A stretch of DNA of 12,879 nt from JAQBDA01 sp032124675 (GCA_032124675.1 JAQBDA010000033.1:1-12879), one strand, 5' to 3'. Positions 1 to 7,991 are shown, counted from the stretch's first letter. The notes: generated by a model not told the origin, from the letters alone. Made by a program: numbers and translations.

Positions 1-3000
1 GGTACTCGTACAGTGTCCCATCTCTTCCCAGCATGTCGACGTACTGCCTCGGGCCCGTACCCGGACCCACGGTCAGGCTGTCTGAAGGAACCGTAACGAT
101 AGCGCTCCAGGCATCGGCCGAACCAGCCACCCGTCGTTCGATGACGAAGGCGGTCTCGTTCTTGGAGTTGTCGGTCCAGCTCACGAGGTACTGCTGATTC
201 TGCCCGTTCCCGCTGCGAACTGCATCCAGGAATGTCGGAGCCACTGGGGCAACGCCAACCACCTGGGCGTGCATCATGTCCATCTCTTCGTGACTGAGGA
301 TATGACAGTGGAAGACGTACTCCCAGCCGAAGTTGACGAAGTGGTTGACGATGTCGACAGGCTCGCCGTCGGGGTTGAAAGCCAGCAGCGGCAGCCCCAT
401 CGCCTCGCGCTGCGTGGTGTTGGCGCCGTGCAGGTACTCTCCCTCGTGCATCGATGGGTCTAGCAGGCGGATGCTGTTCGGCAAGCCGCCCCAAGCAGCC
501 GGTAGCTGCGGGATGATCGGCCGCAAAGCGACGATCGTATCCTCCAACGGGCTGACACGTACAGTGTCTTTCCAGCCTAGCTCGTTGGGATCAGGTTTGC
601 GGATGATGCCATCCCAACCGACACGGTTGATCAACTGCACGTCGTACAGGTGCCAGTGGATGGGGTGCGTATCCACCCCGTTGTGGGTGATCTTCCAGAT
701 CTGGGTGCCGTCGTCGGCCACAGCCAGGGGCTCAACATCCACACCAGGCGGCAGCTCGACGCCATCGATGATCTCGTCCGGCGGATAGGTATACGGGTGC
801 AGGATCATGTTCTGCAAGCCAGCCTGGGCGTTAGGTGTCTCCACCCCCAGGAAGCCGCTCATGCGCCCGTACTCCAGCTCGAAGGCCTCGCCCATCTCAT
901 CCTGGATCATCTTGGGCTTGAGGTTAATGCTTAGCGGTACGTTCGACTCGTTGCGGAAATTGATCGAGGTTTCGTAGATCTGTACCAGGCCTTCGCTGCC
1001 AGTGAAAGAGGTGCCCAAAGCCTGATTGTATTCACTCTGCCCGACGAGGATCGGGTTCTGGCCATCTTGGAACACGCCTAGTCCTCCCTGACTGGTGGGC
1101 TTGAAGGCGTCCTGCAATGCGACCATGTCGAAGCTCGTGCCCGTGCCGCCATTCACCTTGATCTGCATGATCGTGCGGATGTTGGGGCCGTAGCCGGGCA
1201 GTGTCGAGGACGCACCGCCAGTGTCACGGTAGTCCCCGTTACCGGTGTAGTAATCGTAGCGCGGGTCGCGCGCCGGGAAGGCCGCCGGGGAGTCATTGTA
1301 CAGGATCAGCGTCTGACCGGCGAACTGCGAGAAGTCCACGATCACGTCATGACGCTCAGCCGGGGCGGTCTGCAGCGAGTGCTGGTCGACGTTGCCGGCG
1401 TTGAACACCGTCGGGTCGTTGACCCAGGTGGTGGGGTGAGCCGGGATGACTACCGGAGATGGCAGGAAGCCACCCTCGGTGCCGATAGCGATCCAGGGTG
1501 GTCCTTCGGTCCCTGCCATCGGGGTGGGGAAGACGGTCCCGTCTGTCAACGCAGCCGCCACCTCGTCAGGGTTCAGGAAGACTTCGGTGCAGGCTACACC
1601 GGTAGATTCAGGCGCCGGGTTGAGGTTGTTGGCGTCACAGATCACGCCGTTAGCATCGATCGCTTGGTACAGCGAAAAGTTGAAGAATCGATCGTTTGCC
1701 GCATTCAGTATGCGGAAGCGATAGGGCTTCGGGTCCACGGTCAGGGTCGGATAGGCGGTGCCGTTGACCACTGGCGTATCGTTGAAGGACTCCATGCCCA
1801 TAGACAGGTAAGGCACGCCGGGCATCAGCTCAGGCTCACACCAACCTGCATCGGGATCGCAGGCCGGGTCGTGGTATGGGTTGCCAATCGGGCCGTAATC
1901 GATGTTGTTAGTGGGCGGCCAGAACCAGGGACCGTAAGCCCAGCGCCCATACTCGTTGACGCCGGAGGCGTTGCCTGGGTTCTGCGCCGGCGAGTAGACG
2001 TGCGGCACCCATAGGCTGCCCTCGCCGCCCCAGCGAGCGGTATCCCAGGTCTCGTCCTGCAGGGCTAGCTGTGCATCGTTGGGAACGAAAGTCTTGTCCT
2101 GGACGACCAGCGGGATAGTGTCGACTGCTTCGGGGATGATTCCAGCGCTGACCAGCGCTGCCTCCGTAGCATCGGTAATGATGTAAGGCGCGGCCTCGCC
2201 GGCATACACGTTCAGGCGGGTGATGCCCCAGGCATGGTCGTGGTAGAACATCAGCCTGGCGCTCTGCTGGTTGGTGTAATAGAAGGTCATCACACCGTCA
2301 GCCGGATCGCCGCTGTCACCCATATCAGGCACTGGACGCACGCTGACGCCCTGCGGGTAAGCGGTGTTCTCACCAGCGGGAGTGATCCACTGGTGGGGCG
2401 TGCCGTCGCTGATCCACGGGGAGATGCCGCCGTGCAGGTGCAGTGTGGCACGGTTGTCGGCATAGCACAAGCCTTGCGCGACCATCATGGCTTTGTCAAC
2501 ACCGCTGCACATCGGATTCTGCGGGTCGACCAGATCCGGATTCATCATCATCCAGTCGTGACCATCAGCGGTCATGCCCGAGCCCATCACCGTCGTGTCG
2601 ACCGGGATGAACAGGTTGCCACCCATGCCGGTCGGCAGCAGGTTGCGGAACAGGATACGCACCGGGCGGTCCATTTGAGCAACGATTGCCGGGCCTAAGT
2701 AGTGGAACTCGCCACCTTCCTGGCGGTAGCCGCGCAGCGTAGTCGGAGGCAAGTCCGAGTGCATCTGCTCGGTATACTCTCCCAACTCGATGATATAGTA
2801 GTCCGAGTCAGGATAGGTGGTCGTGTCAGGGACGGCGACAGGGATATACTGTCCCAGGTTATTTGCCGCTCCTGCACCCAGACCGGGCAAGCCATCCACG
2901 AACTTCTTCATCCCACCGGTGAGCACAGTGTTCTGTCCCGAGAGATCGAGCACCTGGGCTCCGAAGGAGTAGGTGCGCGCCTGGGGGAAGATGGGGAACT

Positions 3001-3778
3001 CAGCACTGCCAAGGGTGAGAGTGTTGTTCTGAAGAGGCGCAACCGGGGCTGGATAGCTGAGGATATCTGCTCCAGCCCCCGTGTCAACGGGGATGCCCTG
3101 ACCGTAGAAGGCGAGCACGTCGCCCGCCTGGACCGCCAGGTTTGCCACTGTGAACGTGGCAATCTCACTGACAGCCGGGTCGGTTAGCGCCGGTACGGTG
3201 AGCTGACCGCTGTCGAACACCACCGTGTATTCATTCGGTAGACCGGTTGGCCGCAGCACGTAAGCGTGGAACACATTCCCAGCCGATGGGAACGTGCTTG
3301 CGCCCGGTGTCGCCTGGTTCCAGGTTTGGAACGATTGCAACATCCCATCAGGTAGAGCTGCTGGCACCACGACCAACACCGGTGCCAGCGCACCCACACC
3401 GACGGGGAAATCTGACGCGTAGGCGCGATCGACCAGCGGGTTGCCAACCGAGATAACTGCCCCAGTGACCTCCGGCAGCGGGCTGTTGGCGTAGTTCGGG
3501 TGGCTGAAGTAGTGCGGTACGGCTCCAGGAGCTAACGCTGCTGCCGCCAGCTGTGCGTCGATCATCAGAGGGTTCAGGGCACCCTGCTGGAGCGCTTCAG
3601 CTGCCGCAGCTTGCCTGTCAGCATTAGTAGGCTTATTGGCATTTCCATTGCCATTGCCTTTAGCTTTTCCAGGAGGTGGCTCGGGCGGTTTAGCACCAAC
3701 GACACCGGTGGCACCGATAAGCAAAGACGTAACGACCAATATCGAAAAAATAATGTACAGCAATTTGCGGTTGTTCAT
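1..3778 (-). CDS. Large secreted multicopper oxidase, C-terminus cut by window edge
   Basis: Open frame of 1,259 complete codons running off the left edge. Residues 1-29 form a signal peptide (NNRK, then a hydrophobic stretch ending VVGA), followed by a Pro/Gly/Asn-rich linker (about 31-52). Four copper motifs occur in canonical order: HLHG at 447-450, HDH at 513-515, HPIHWH at 1038-1043, and HCHILSH with MDMM at 1157-1169. C1158 and H1163 fit the type 1 copper ligands, with M1168 as axial ligand; the other histidines fit the trinuclear cluster. The family oxidises phenols or metal ions (Mn, Cu, Fe) and reduces O2 to water outside the membrane. At over 1,259 residues it is more than twice a usual laccase: about 400 residues precede the first motif, and a fibronectin-III-like segment follows the last (from about 1175). 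GGAGG lies 6 nt before the ATG at 3778 and only 3 nt before the ATG at 3781, so 3778 is preferred. Substrate unknown. Confidence 0.93.
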   Translation of the reverse strand, partial: MNNRKLLYIIFSILVVTSLLIGATGVVGAKPPEPPPGKAKGNGNGNANKPTNADRQAAAAEALQQGALNPLMIDAQLAAAALAPGAVPHYFSHPNYANSPLPEVTGAVISVGNPLVDRAYASDFPVGVGALAPVLVVVPAALPDGMLQSFQTWNQATPGASTFPSAGNVFHAYVLRPTGLPNEYTVVFDSGQLTVPALTDPAVSEIATFTVANLAVQAGDVLAFYGQGIPVDTGAGADILSYPAPVAPLQNNTLTLGSAEFPIFPQARTYSFGAQVLDLSGQNTVLTGGMKKFVDGLPGLGAGAANNLGQYIPVAVPDTTTYPDSDYYIIELGEYTEQMHSDLPPTTLRGYRQEGGEFHYLGPAIVAQMDRPVRILFRNLLPTGMGGNLFIPVDTTVMGSGMTADGHDWMMMNPDLVDPQNPMCSGVDKAMMVAQGLCYADNRATLHLHGGISPWISDGTPHQWITPAGENTAYPQGVSVRPVPDMGDSGDPADGVMTFYYTNQQSARLMFYHDHAWGITRLNVYAGEAAPYIITDATEAALVSAGIIPEAVDTIPLVVQDKTFVPNDAQLALQDETWDTARWGGEGSLWVPHVYSPAQNPGNASGVNEYGRWAYGPWFWPPTNNIDYGPIGNPYHDPACDPDAGWCEPELMPGVPYLSMGMESFNDTPVVNGTAYPTLTVDPKPYRFRILNAANDRFFNFSLYQAIDANGVICDANNLNPAPESTGVACTEVFLNPDEVAAALTDGTVFPTPMAGTEGPPWIAIGTEGGFLPSPVVIPAHPTTWVNDPTVFNAGNVDQHSLQTAPAERHDVIVDFSQFAGQTLILYNDSPAAFPARDPRYDYYTGNGDYRDTGGASSTLPGYGPNIRTIMQIKVNGGTGTSFDMVALQDAFKPTSQGGLGVFQDGQNPILVGQSEYNQALGTSFTGSEGLVQIYETSINFRNESNVPLSINLKPKMIQDEMGEAFELEYGRMSGFLGVETPNAQAGLQNMILHPYTYPPDEIIDGVELPPGVDVEPLAVADDGTQIWKITHNGVDTHPIHWHLYDVQLINRVGWDGIIRKPDPNELGWKDTVRVSPLEDTIVALRPIIPQLPAAWGGLPNSIRLLDPSMHEGEYLHGANTTQREAMGLPLLAFNPDGEPVDIVNHFVNFGWEYVFHCHILSHEEMDMMHAQVVGVAPVAPTFLDAVRSGNGQNQQYLVSWTDNSKNETAFVIERRVAGSADAWSAIVTVPSDSLTVGPGTGPRQYVDMLGRDGTLYEY

Positions 3779-3800
3779 CATAATCCTCCAACGTGTATTG

Positions 3801-3815
3801 TCAGGGTATTCCTGA
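3801..3815. promoter_or_regulatory. Perfect 5-5-5 dyad in the oxidase leader
   Basis: TCAGG and CCTGA flank a 5-base centre (gtatt), 23 nt upstream of the oxidase start. It may be a small operator or a weak leader hairpin. It does not match a copper-regulator site that I know, and a 5-bp arm can occur by chance. Confidence 0.25.
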
Positions 3816-3851
3816 TGCAGGCTTGTACGAAAATGACATTAGATCTGTGTT

Positions 3852-3875
3852 TCAGACCATGGAGACCTCCTCCTT
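3852..3875 (-). other. Strong ribosome site followed by a two-codon frame (Met-Val-stop)
   Basis: On the minus strand an AAGGAGGAGGT run (3865-3875) precedes ATG GTC TGA (3860-3852) by about 4-5 nt. It lies between the pseudo-receiver stop and the oxidase start. The site is a near-perfect anti-16S complement, better than that of any full gene here, yet it opens only a two-codon frame. It could be a leader minigene, a ribosome standby site, or the remnant of a lost gene. Confidence 0.3.
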
Positions 3876-3885
3876 TGTTTTTTGG

Positions 3886-4242
3886 TTAAATATCCGGCAT
3901 ATTTTCAATCACAGCAATCAAGTCCGATGATTGTCTAACCAGCATATTGTGTCTGCTGAATACTTCTAGAGAATTGTTCTGCATACTGATCATAATCACT
4001 TTACGGGATGTATTATTGAGTAACAATTGCAGCGGTAGATTAGCTTCTCGAATACCGTCTCCTTTTTGGATGATTACGATGTCTGGCTGTGTCCTCTCGA
4101 TAGCCAGCTTAAACGCAAGGAGATCCTCAGTATCAACAATACGGACAACTTTCCAATCTTTTTTGGCTGCCAAAAAGAGCTCGATAGATGAACTTAAGAT
4201 ATCCTCGCCTCCCCAGACCACGATCAATTTTGGTTGTGTCAT
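3886..4242 (-). CDS. Stand-alone pseudo-receiver (degenerate CheY-like) protein
   Basis: A 118-residue protein with the alternating beta/alpha pattern of a response-regulator receiver: LIVVWG (5-10) as strand 1, PDIVIIQKGD (53-62) as strand 3, KVIMIS (81-86) as strand 4, and MLVRQSSDLIAVIE as the last strand and helix. The acidic pair after strand 1 is W-G-G, the phospho-acceptor Asp of strand 3 is replaced around Q59, and the late Lys position is Arg (R103). It should therefore not be phosphorylated in the usual way. No DNA-binding domain follows. It sits 107 nt upstream of the oxidase on the same strand, downstream of a terminator that closes the kinase/regulator operon. I infer a protein-protein adaptor or regulator, perhaps co-transcribed with the oxidase. 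The receiver-fold assignment comes from pattern only. GGAG lies 10 nt before the start. Confidence 0.7.
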   Translation of the reverse strand: MTQPKLIVVWGGEDILSSSIELFLAAKKDWKVVRIVDTEDLLAFKLAIERTQPDIVIIQKGDGIREANLPLQLLLNNTSRKVIMISMQNNSLEVFSRHNMLVRQSSDLIAVIENMPDI

Positions 4243-4386
4243 CGAATTTGATCTCCGGATAGTGGAATATAACCAAGGCTACCCCTCGCTCCCATCTATC
4301 ATTCTGAACAGCTACCGACAATCGTAGGATAGCGCAATTTGGGTCTTAAAACCATCCATCGATATCAACCATTGGGGATTAAAATA

Positions 4387-4410
4387 AAGACCACCCTAAC
4401 GGTGGTTTTT
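4387..4410. terminator. Rho-independent terminator of the kinase/regulator operon
   Basis: ACCACC (4390-4395) pairs with GGTGGT (4401-4406) across a 5-nt loop, and both sides carry A/T tracts, so the structure can work in both directions. On the minus strand the stem is followed by CTTTATTTT, about 90 nt after the response-regulator stop. It separates that operon from the pseudo-receiver and oxidase genes. Confidence 0.7.
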
Positions 4411-4421
4411 ATATTAATCAC

Positions 4422-4452
4422 TTAATCCCTGATTAATACTTTCTTAATCCCT
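4422..4452. repeat. Palindrome and direct repeats of a TTAATCCCT element
   Basis: TTAATC-CCT-GATTAA (4422-4436) is a perfect 6-3-6 dyad. The 10-mer CTTAATCCCT at 4421-4430 recurs at 4443-4452, 22 bp apart, which is about two helical turns. A related inverted half (GGGGATTA) lies at 4375-4382. The spacing suits a protein-binding array between the response-regulator stop and the terminator, upstream of the pseudo-receiver gene. The region is A/T-rich, so chance is possible. Confidence 0.35.
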
Positions 4453-4500
4453 ATTTAACTCACAACAGGGTGATTTGAAGTTTACTCCGTGCTATCATAC

Positions 4501-5154
4501 TCAGCGATACATATCACTTATCCCATGTTTTCTGGCAAATTTCGCAGCTTCTTTACGATCCTTAAGCTTCAATTTACCGAGGATAGAATGTACATGGTAC
4601 TTAACTGTATTTTCTGAAATAAAGAGCTGGTTTGATATTTCTCGATTGCTTTTTCCGGCAACAATCTCTACTAACACATCAATTTCCCGTGGTGTCAAAT
4701 ATCCGAGAGCCGGGTCAATCGCCGGTTCATCTTCCTTAGTCCGTGTAAGTTCTTCCATCACGCGCAGTGTCATCGATCTGGATAATGCGCTTTCTCCGCG
4801 CTGGACAGATCTCAAGGCTGCGACAAGCTTGGAAGGAGCCATATTCTTCGTGAGATAGCCTACCGCACCACTGCGGACAGCTGCCAGCAAGTCTTCATTT
4901 CTGTCTGAAATCGTCATGAACACGACTTTACAATTCGGATTATCCTGGATAATCTTACGTGTAGCTTCGACCCCGGTCCCATCCGGCAGACTGAAATCCA
5001 TCAGCACGATATCAGGCCGCATGGTGGCTACTGCATCCACAGCATCACGGACGGATCCCACCAGGCCGACAACCTCAATATCGGCTTCCTGCTGGATTAT
5101 TGCTGCTAATCCTTCTCGGAAGAGATTGTGATCATCGACAATAATTAATCTCAT
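4501..5154 (-). CDS. NarL/LuxR-family response regulator
   Basis: A 217-residue two-domain regulator. The N-terminal receiver has the acidic pair D7-D8, phospho-acceptor D53 (in VLMDFSLPDGTG), T81 and K103, so all phosphorylation residues are present. After a linker rich in acidic residues, a LuxR-type helix-turn-helix spans about 150-212 (LTPREIDVLVEIVAGKSN, then NTVKYHVHSILGKL). The family binds paired DNA sites as a dimer when phosphorylated by its partner kinase. The gene starts 40 nt after the kinase stop on the same strand, so the two form an operon and almost certainly a cognate pair. No clear Shine-Dalgarno is visible, which fits coupling to the kinase. Target genes are unknown; the downstream pseudo-receiver/oxidase unit and the kinase promoter are the obvious candidates. 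Confidence 0.95.
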   Translation of the reverse strand: MRLIIVDDHNLFREGLAAIIQQEADIEVVGLVGSVRDAVDAVATMRPDIVLMDFSLPDGTGVEATRKIIQDNPNCKVVFMTISDRNEDLLAAVRSGAVGYLTKNMAPSKLVAALRSVQRGESALSRSMTLRVMEELTRTKEDEPAIDPALGYLTPREIDVLVEIVAGKSNREISNQLFISENTVKYHVHSILGKLKLKDRKEAAKFARKHGISDMYR

Positions 5155-5194
5155 CGTTTCACAACCATCTCGTAGTTAAACATACCTATTTACA

Positions 5195-6571
5195 TCAGGA
5201 GGACGGAAAATTCTCAATTGGAGCTACTACTCTGATCGTAGTTCCTTTACCGGGTTCAGATTGGAGTAAGAACGAACCATTCATCAATTCCACTCTTTCC
5301 CTCATGAATTTTAATCCGTAGTGGTCCTTTGCTTGAACTGCAGCCGGGTCGAAACCACAGCCGTTGTCGGAGACGACCAATGTTAGAGATTGCTCATCCC
5401 ATAAAAACTCGCCTGAAACGTGGGTTGCACCGGAATACTTCTCTATATTGCTTAGAGCTTCCCGAAATATATAGAACAGCTGGCGGATCTGATGAGGCGA
5501 TAACTGATTGGTAGGTCCGTGGTTGGTTATATCAATCTGAAACATGGATCGCAATGCAATTTGCTCTGCATAATTCGTGAACAGGATAAGAGGATCGGCA
5601 GTATTTCCTGTCTGGAGGATCGCCAGCATGGCTCGGATCAACTCATACGATTCATTGGCCACTCTGGTCATATTTTGAACCTGGTCTTTGTTTACCGCTG
5701 ACTCGCTCCATCCCGATTCGGACAAATACTCCAGACTCATACTCAAATAGCTTATATTCTGACCTAGAGTATCGTGCAAGTCGCGTGCAATTCCACTCTG
5801 GATAGTTTGTATGGTTTGGGTCAGGATTTTCTCCTTCTGAGATTGCTCAAAGATCCTCTTTTCGTACAGCTTGCGTTGCGTAACATCTCGGTTGTTGACC
5901 CGCCGTCCGAGGTAACGACCTTGTGGTCCAAAAACTGGCCGGCAGATATGCTCGATCCAATGTTCACCACCATCACGAGCGATCAGGCGATATTCAAGCG
6001 TTGTGGGACCAGCAGTCTCCTCATGGATGATTTGGGTGTGCTCTTTGAATGTATTTATCTCATCTGGGTGGATCATTCGAACCAGCAGATTGGAATCGGC
6101 AATTAATTCCGCTGGGGTGTAACCTGTAATGCGCTCGCACGAAGGTGAAGTATATATAATCTCACCCTTCGGATCAAGCCACTCTTCCCAGTCATATGTC
6201 CAATCAGCGAATGTGCGGAATTTCGCCTCACTTTCTTGTAACGCATTTTCCGCCCGCCATCTTTGATTAATATGGAGGAGCAAGGGTCTGAAGGATAAGT
6301 AATACAGAATTGGGAAAATGATAACCGTCATTATGACTGTATCTAAAACGACCTGTTGTGTGTAAGGCCAGTCTCGGAAATAATACACAATTAACATGGC
6401 TATCACTTCCGCCAGGACGATACCTCCAATCGTAATTACCAGGACGCGTCGTGGCGAAAATTGTCCCTGTATGCGTAAGAATCCATCCGCGGCACTTTCA
6501 GTTTTTGAAGGGCTGTCGGGAGAACGCAGCAGTGACGGTGATCCACCCATATGTTGCTCTTCCGATACCAT
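5195..6571 (-). CDS. Membrane PAS-domain sensor histidine kinase (HisKA_3 type)
   Basis: A 458-residue kinase. A short cytoplasmic N-terminus is followed by two transmembrane helices (about 43-65 and 73-95) with only a small loop between them, so sensing is probably in or near the membrane or through the PAS domain. The PAS/PAC region is about 115-235 (ERITGYTPAELI, then EYRLIARDGG and RDVTQRK). The dimerisation/phosphotransfer segment is of NarX/DesK type with H266 in RDLHDTLGQN. The ATPase domain has an N box (REALSNIEKYS, N375), a D box (DNGCGFD, 402-408) and a G2 box (HYGLKFMRERV, 417-427). GGGGAG lies 6 nt before the chosen ATG; an internal Met8 is less well placed. It is the first gene of the operon with the response regulator. 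The signal is unknown. Confidence 0.94.
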   Translation of the reverse strand: MVSEEQHMGGSPSLLRSPDSPSKTESAADGFLRIQGQFSPRRVLVITIGGIVLAEVIAMLIVYYFRDWPYTQQVVLDTVIMTVIIFPILYYLSFRPLLLHINQRWRAENALQESEAKFRTFADWTYDWEEWLDPKGEIIYTSPSCERITGYTPAELIADSNLLVRMIHPDEINTFKEHTQIIHEETAGPTTLEYRLIARDGGEHWIEHICRPVFGPQGRYLGRRVNNRDVTQRKLYEKRIFEQSQKEKILTQTIQTIQSGIARDLHDTLGQNISYLSMSLEYLSESGWSESAVNKDQVQNMTRVANESYELIRAMLAILQTGNTADPLILFTNYAEQIALRSMFQIDITNHGPTNQLSPHQIRQLFYIFREALSNIEKYSGATHVSGEFLWDEQSLTLVVSDNGCGFDPAAVQAKDHYGLKFMRERVELMNGSFLLQSEPGKGTTIRVVAPIENFPSS

Positions 6572-6632
6572 CCTCTACTCCCCATTATTTAACGACTAAA
6601 ATTAGATCCGCTATTAATCCATGCAATATATT

Positions 6633-6661
6633 ATTTTGACTTAATCTATATAGTTTGTCAA
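6633..6661 (-). promoter_or_regulatory. Promoter of the kinase/regulator operon
   Basis: On the minus strand TTGACA (6661-6656) is followed after 17 nt by CAAAAT (6638-6633), a perfect -35 with a 4/6 -10 match. This places transcription start about 55 nt upstream of the kinase ATG. Confidence 0.5.
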
Positions 6662-6662
6662 T

Positions 6663-6675
6663 TGGTAGCCTACCA
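6663..6675. promoter_or_regulatory. 13-bp perfect dyad next to the kinase -35 box
   Basis: TGGTAG-C-CTACCA is a perfect 6-1-6 palindrome whose edge lies one base from the TTGACA box. That is the position of an activator bound near -42. The linked LuxR-type regulator is the natural candidate, which would make the operon self-regulating; this is inference. Confidence 0.45.
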
Positions 6676-6865
6676 TTCTGAGTAATCAGCGATATTCCCC
6701 TCTTATACAACCTCAGCTACCTCACCCAATATTAAACCTAATCATAGCACAATTCAATCATTATGATAGCAAACTTGCGCCATCTGATGATCGAAAAGCG
6801 CCTTGAAATTTATTCGCAACAATCAGAGAAGGTGAAACCTATCAGTACCAGATTTTCAACAAGAG

Positions 6866-7111
6866 CTAATCACAGATATCCGCACAGGTACTCAGCTGGC
6901 ATGTGGGTGCAGGTATTCTGGACATGCCAGATTTATGAGATAATGTGGTTACAATCCATGATAGCCAGCATATCGGTCTGGTAATAAATGTGCGAGTATG
7001 AGACATCCCCATAATCTTGGATTTAGACAGTCGCGAATATTCAGCCGTCTTGATCAATTCCATCTGTTTATCCTTGGCTATATGATATAAGATGTCTGGA
7101 TGGATCAACAT
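6866..7111 (-). pseudogene. Probable remnant of a small conserved protein
   Basis: An 81-codon frame. Its first 28 residues (LIHPDILYHIAKDKQMELI, then KTAEYSRL) look like the start of a short helical protein family I recall from Chloroflexota genomes, with a charged amphipathic helix ending in a YRL-like motif. After residue 30 the sequence loses that character. A different frame near the 3' end reads LINLACPEYLHPHAS then stop, which suggests at least one frameshift. The Shine-Dalgarno is weak (GAAGTGA, about 6 nt before ATG). No function can be given. The family resemblance is from memory and unverified; it could also be a chance open frame. Confidence 0.3.
6896..6930. repeat. 9-bp perfect inverted repeat
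   Basis: CTGGCATGT (6896-6904) and ACATGCCAG (6922-6930) are separated by 17 nt. No T tract follows on either strand, so this is not an ordinary terminator. It lies at the 3' end of the suspected remnant gene. Confidence 0.5.
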
Positions 7112-7196
7112 CAGTCACTTCTTTGAGGATTGGTTGCAATCAGTATATAAGACGTAGTCGTGCAAAGGAAAGACGCAGAACAAATTTGCATCTTTT

Positions 7197-7226
7197 TCGA
7201 CATAACTCCGTCTGTGATTTTATACA
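7197..7226 (+). promoter_or_regulatory. Candidate arsM-sigZ promoter
   Basis: TCGACA (7197-7202), an 18-nt spacer and TATACA (7221-7226) form a plausible housekeeping promoter. Start would be near 7233, leaving a leader of about 25 nt. The -10 box lies inside the spacer of the inverted repeat at 7210-7246. Confidence 0.4.
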
Positions 7227-7246
7227 ATACTAACCATTACACAGAC
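7210..7246. promoter_or_regulatory. Inverted repeat around the arsM -10 region
   Basis: GTCTGTG (7210-7216) and CACAGAC (7240-7246) are a perfect 7-bp inverted repeat with 23 nt between them, bracketing the putative -10 box and start site. Outer CTCC (7206-7209) could also pair with the GGAG of the ribosome site. Either an operator for a repressor or, if transcription begins upstream, a hairpin masking the ribosome site. Confidence 0.4.
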
Positions 7247-7257
7247 AATGGAGACGA

Positions 7258-7991
7258 ATGAACATGGATGACACAATCATCAAGCAAGAAGTCCAAAAAT
7301 ACTATGCTGACATCGCTGTGAGCGGGCAGAGCTGCTGTGCGAGCGACAGCGCGTGCTGCAATCCGAGCGACCTGATCACTTTGACCGAAGACAGCCTGAT
7401 CGCCGATGCCGATCTTGGTTTAGGTTGTGGATTGCCCACGGAATATGCCGGGATTAAAACCGGTGATACTGTTCTTGACCTGGGAAGCGGAGCAGGTGTA
7501 GATGTCTTCCGTTCAGCGAATGCCGTGGGTCAGGAGGGTTTTGTAATCGGCGTTGATATGACACCAGAAATGATCGCACGGGCACGGGCGAATGCTGAGA
7601 AAGGGGGCTACAATAATGTAGATTTCCGCCTGGGGGAAATTGAGAACCTCCCCGTTGATGATGCCAGCGTCGATACAGTGCTATCGAACTGCGTAATCAA
7701 CCTGGTTCCTGATAAAAAGCGCGTCTTCGATGAGATTTACCGGGTCTTGAAAACTGGGGGAAGGATGTCAGTTTCCGATATCGTGACTACCGGGACTGTA
7801 CCTGAGAATATCCGCAAGGATATGTCCATGTGGGCTGGCTGCGTGGCCGGAGCGATGGACAAAGATGAATACTTGAAGCTGGTAGAAGATGCCGGCTTCA
7901 GCAATATCTATGTCCGGCAGTTCGTCGAATATGATGCAGACAGAAATAAAGGTTTTTCCTACGCCAGCATGACCTTCGAAGCGGAGAAAGT

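Larger units (their letters stand above)
6572..7257. other. Long A/T-rich intergenic region between divergent operons
   Basis: About 690 bp with no convincing intact gene. It holds the kinase promoter and dyad at the left, a probable decayed small gene with a 9-bp inverted repeat in the middle (6866-7111), and the arsM promoter at the right. No tRNA or known riboswitch was recognised by eye. Confidence 0.6.

Noticed and set aside
269..3456. Several plus-strand frames (for example 333-788, 1349-2014, 2234-2698) and short minus-strand frames opposite or within the oxidase
   Set aside because: They overlap an uninterrupted 1,259-codon oxidase frame with signal peptide and all copper motifs; their sequences are low-complexity and have no domain signature.
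4133..4321. A 62-codon minus-strand frame overlapping the start of the pseudo-receiver gene
   Set aside because: It overlaps the better-supported gene in another frame and has no recognisable features.
6763..6984. A 73-codon plus-strand frame in the intergenic region
   Set aside because: No ribosome site, no domain character, and it runs opposite the suspected remnant gene.
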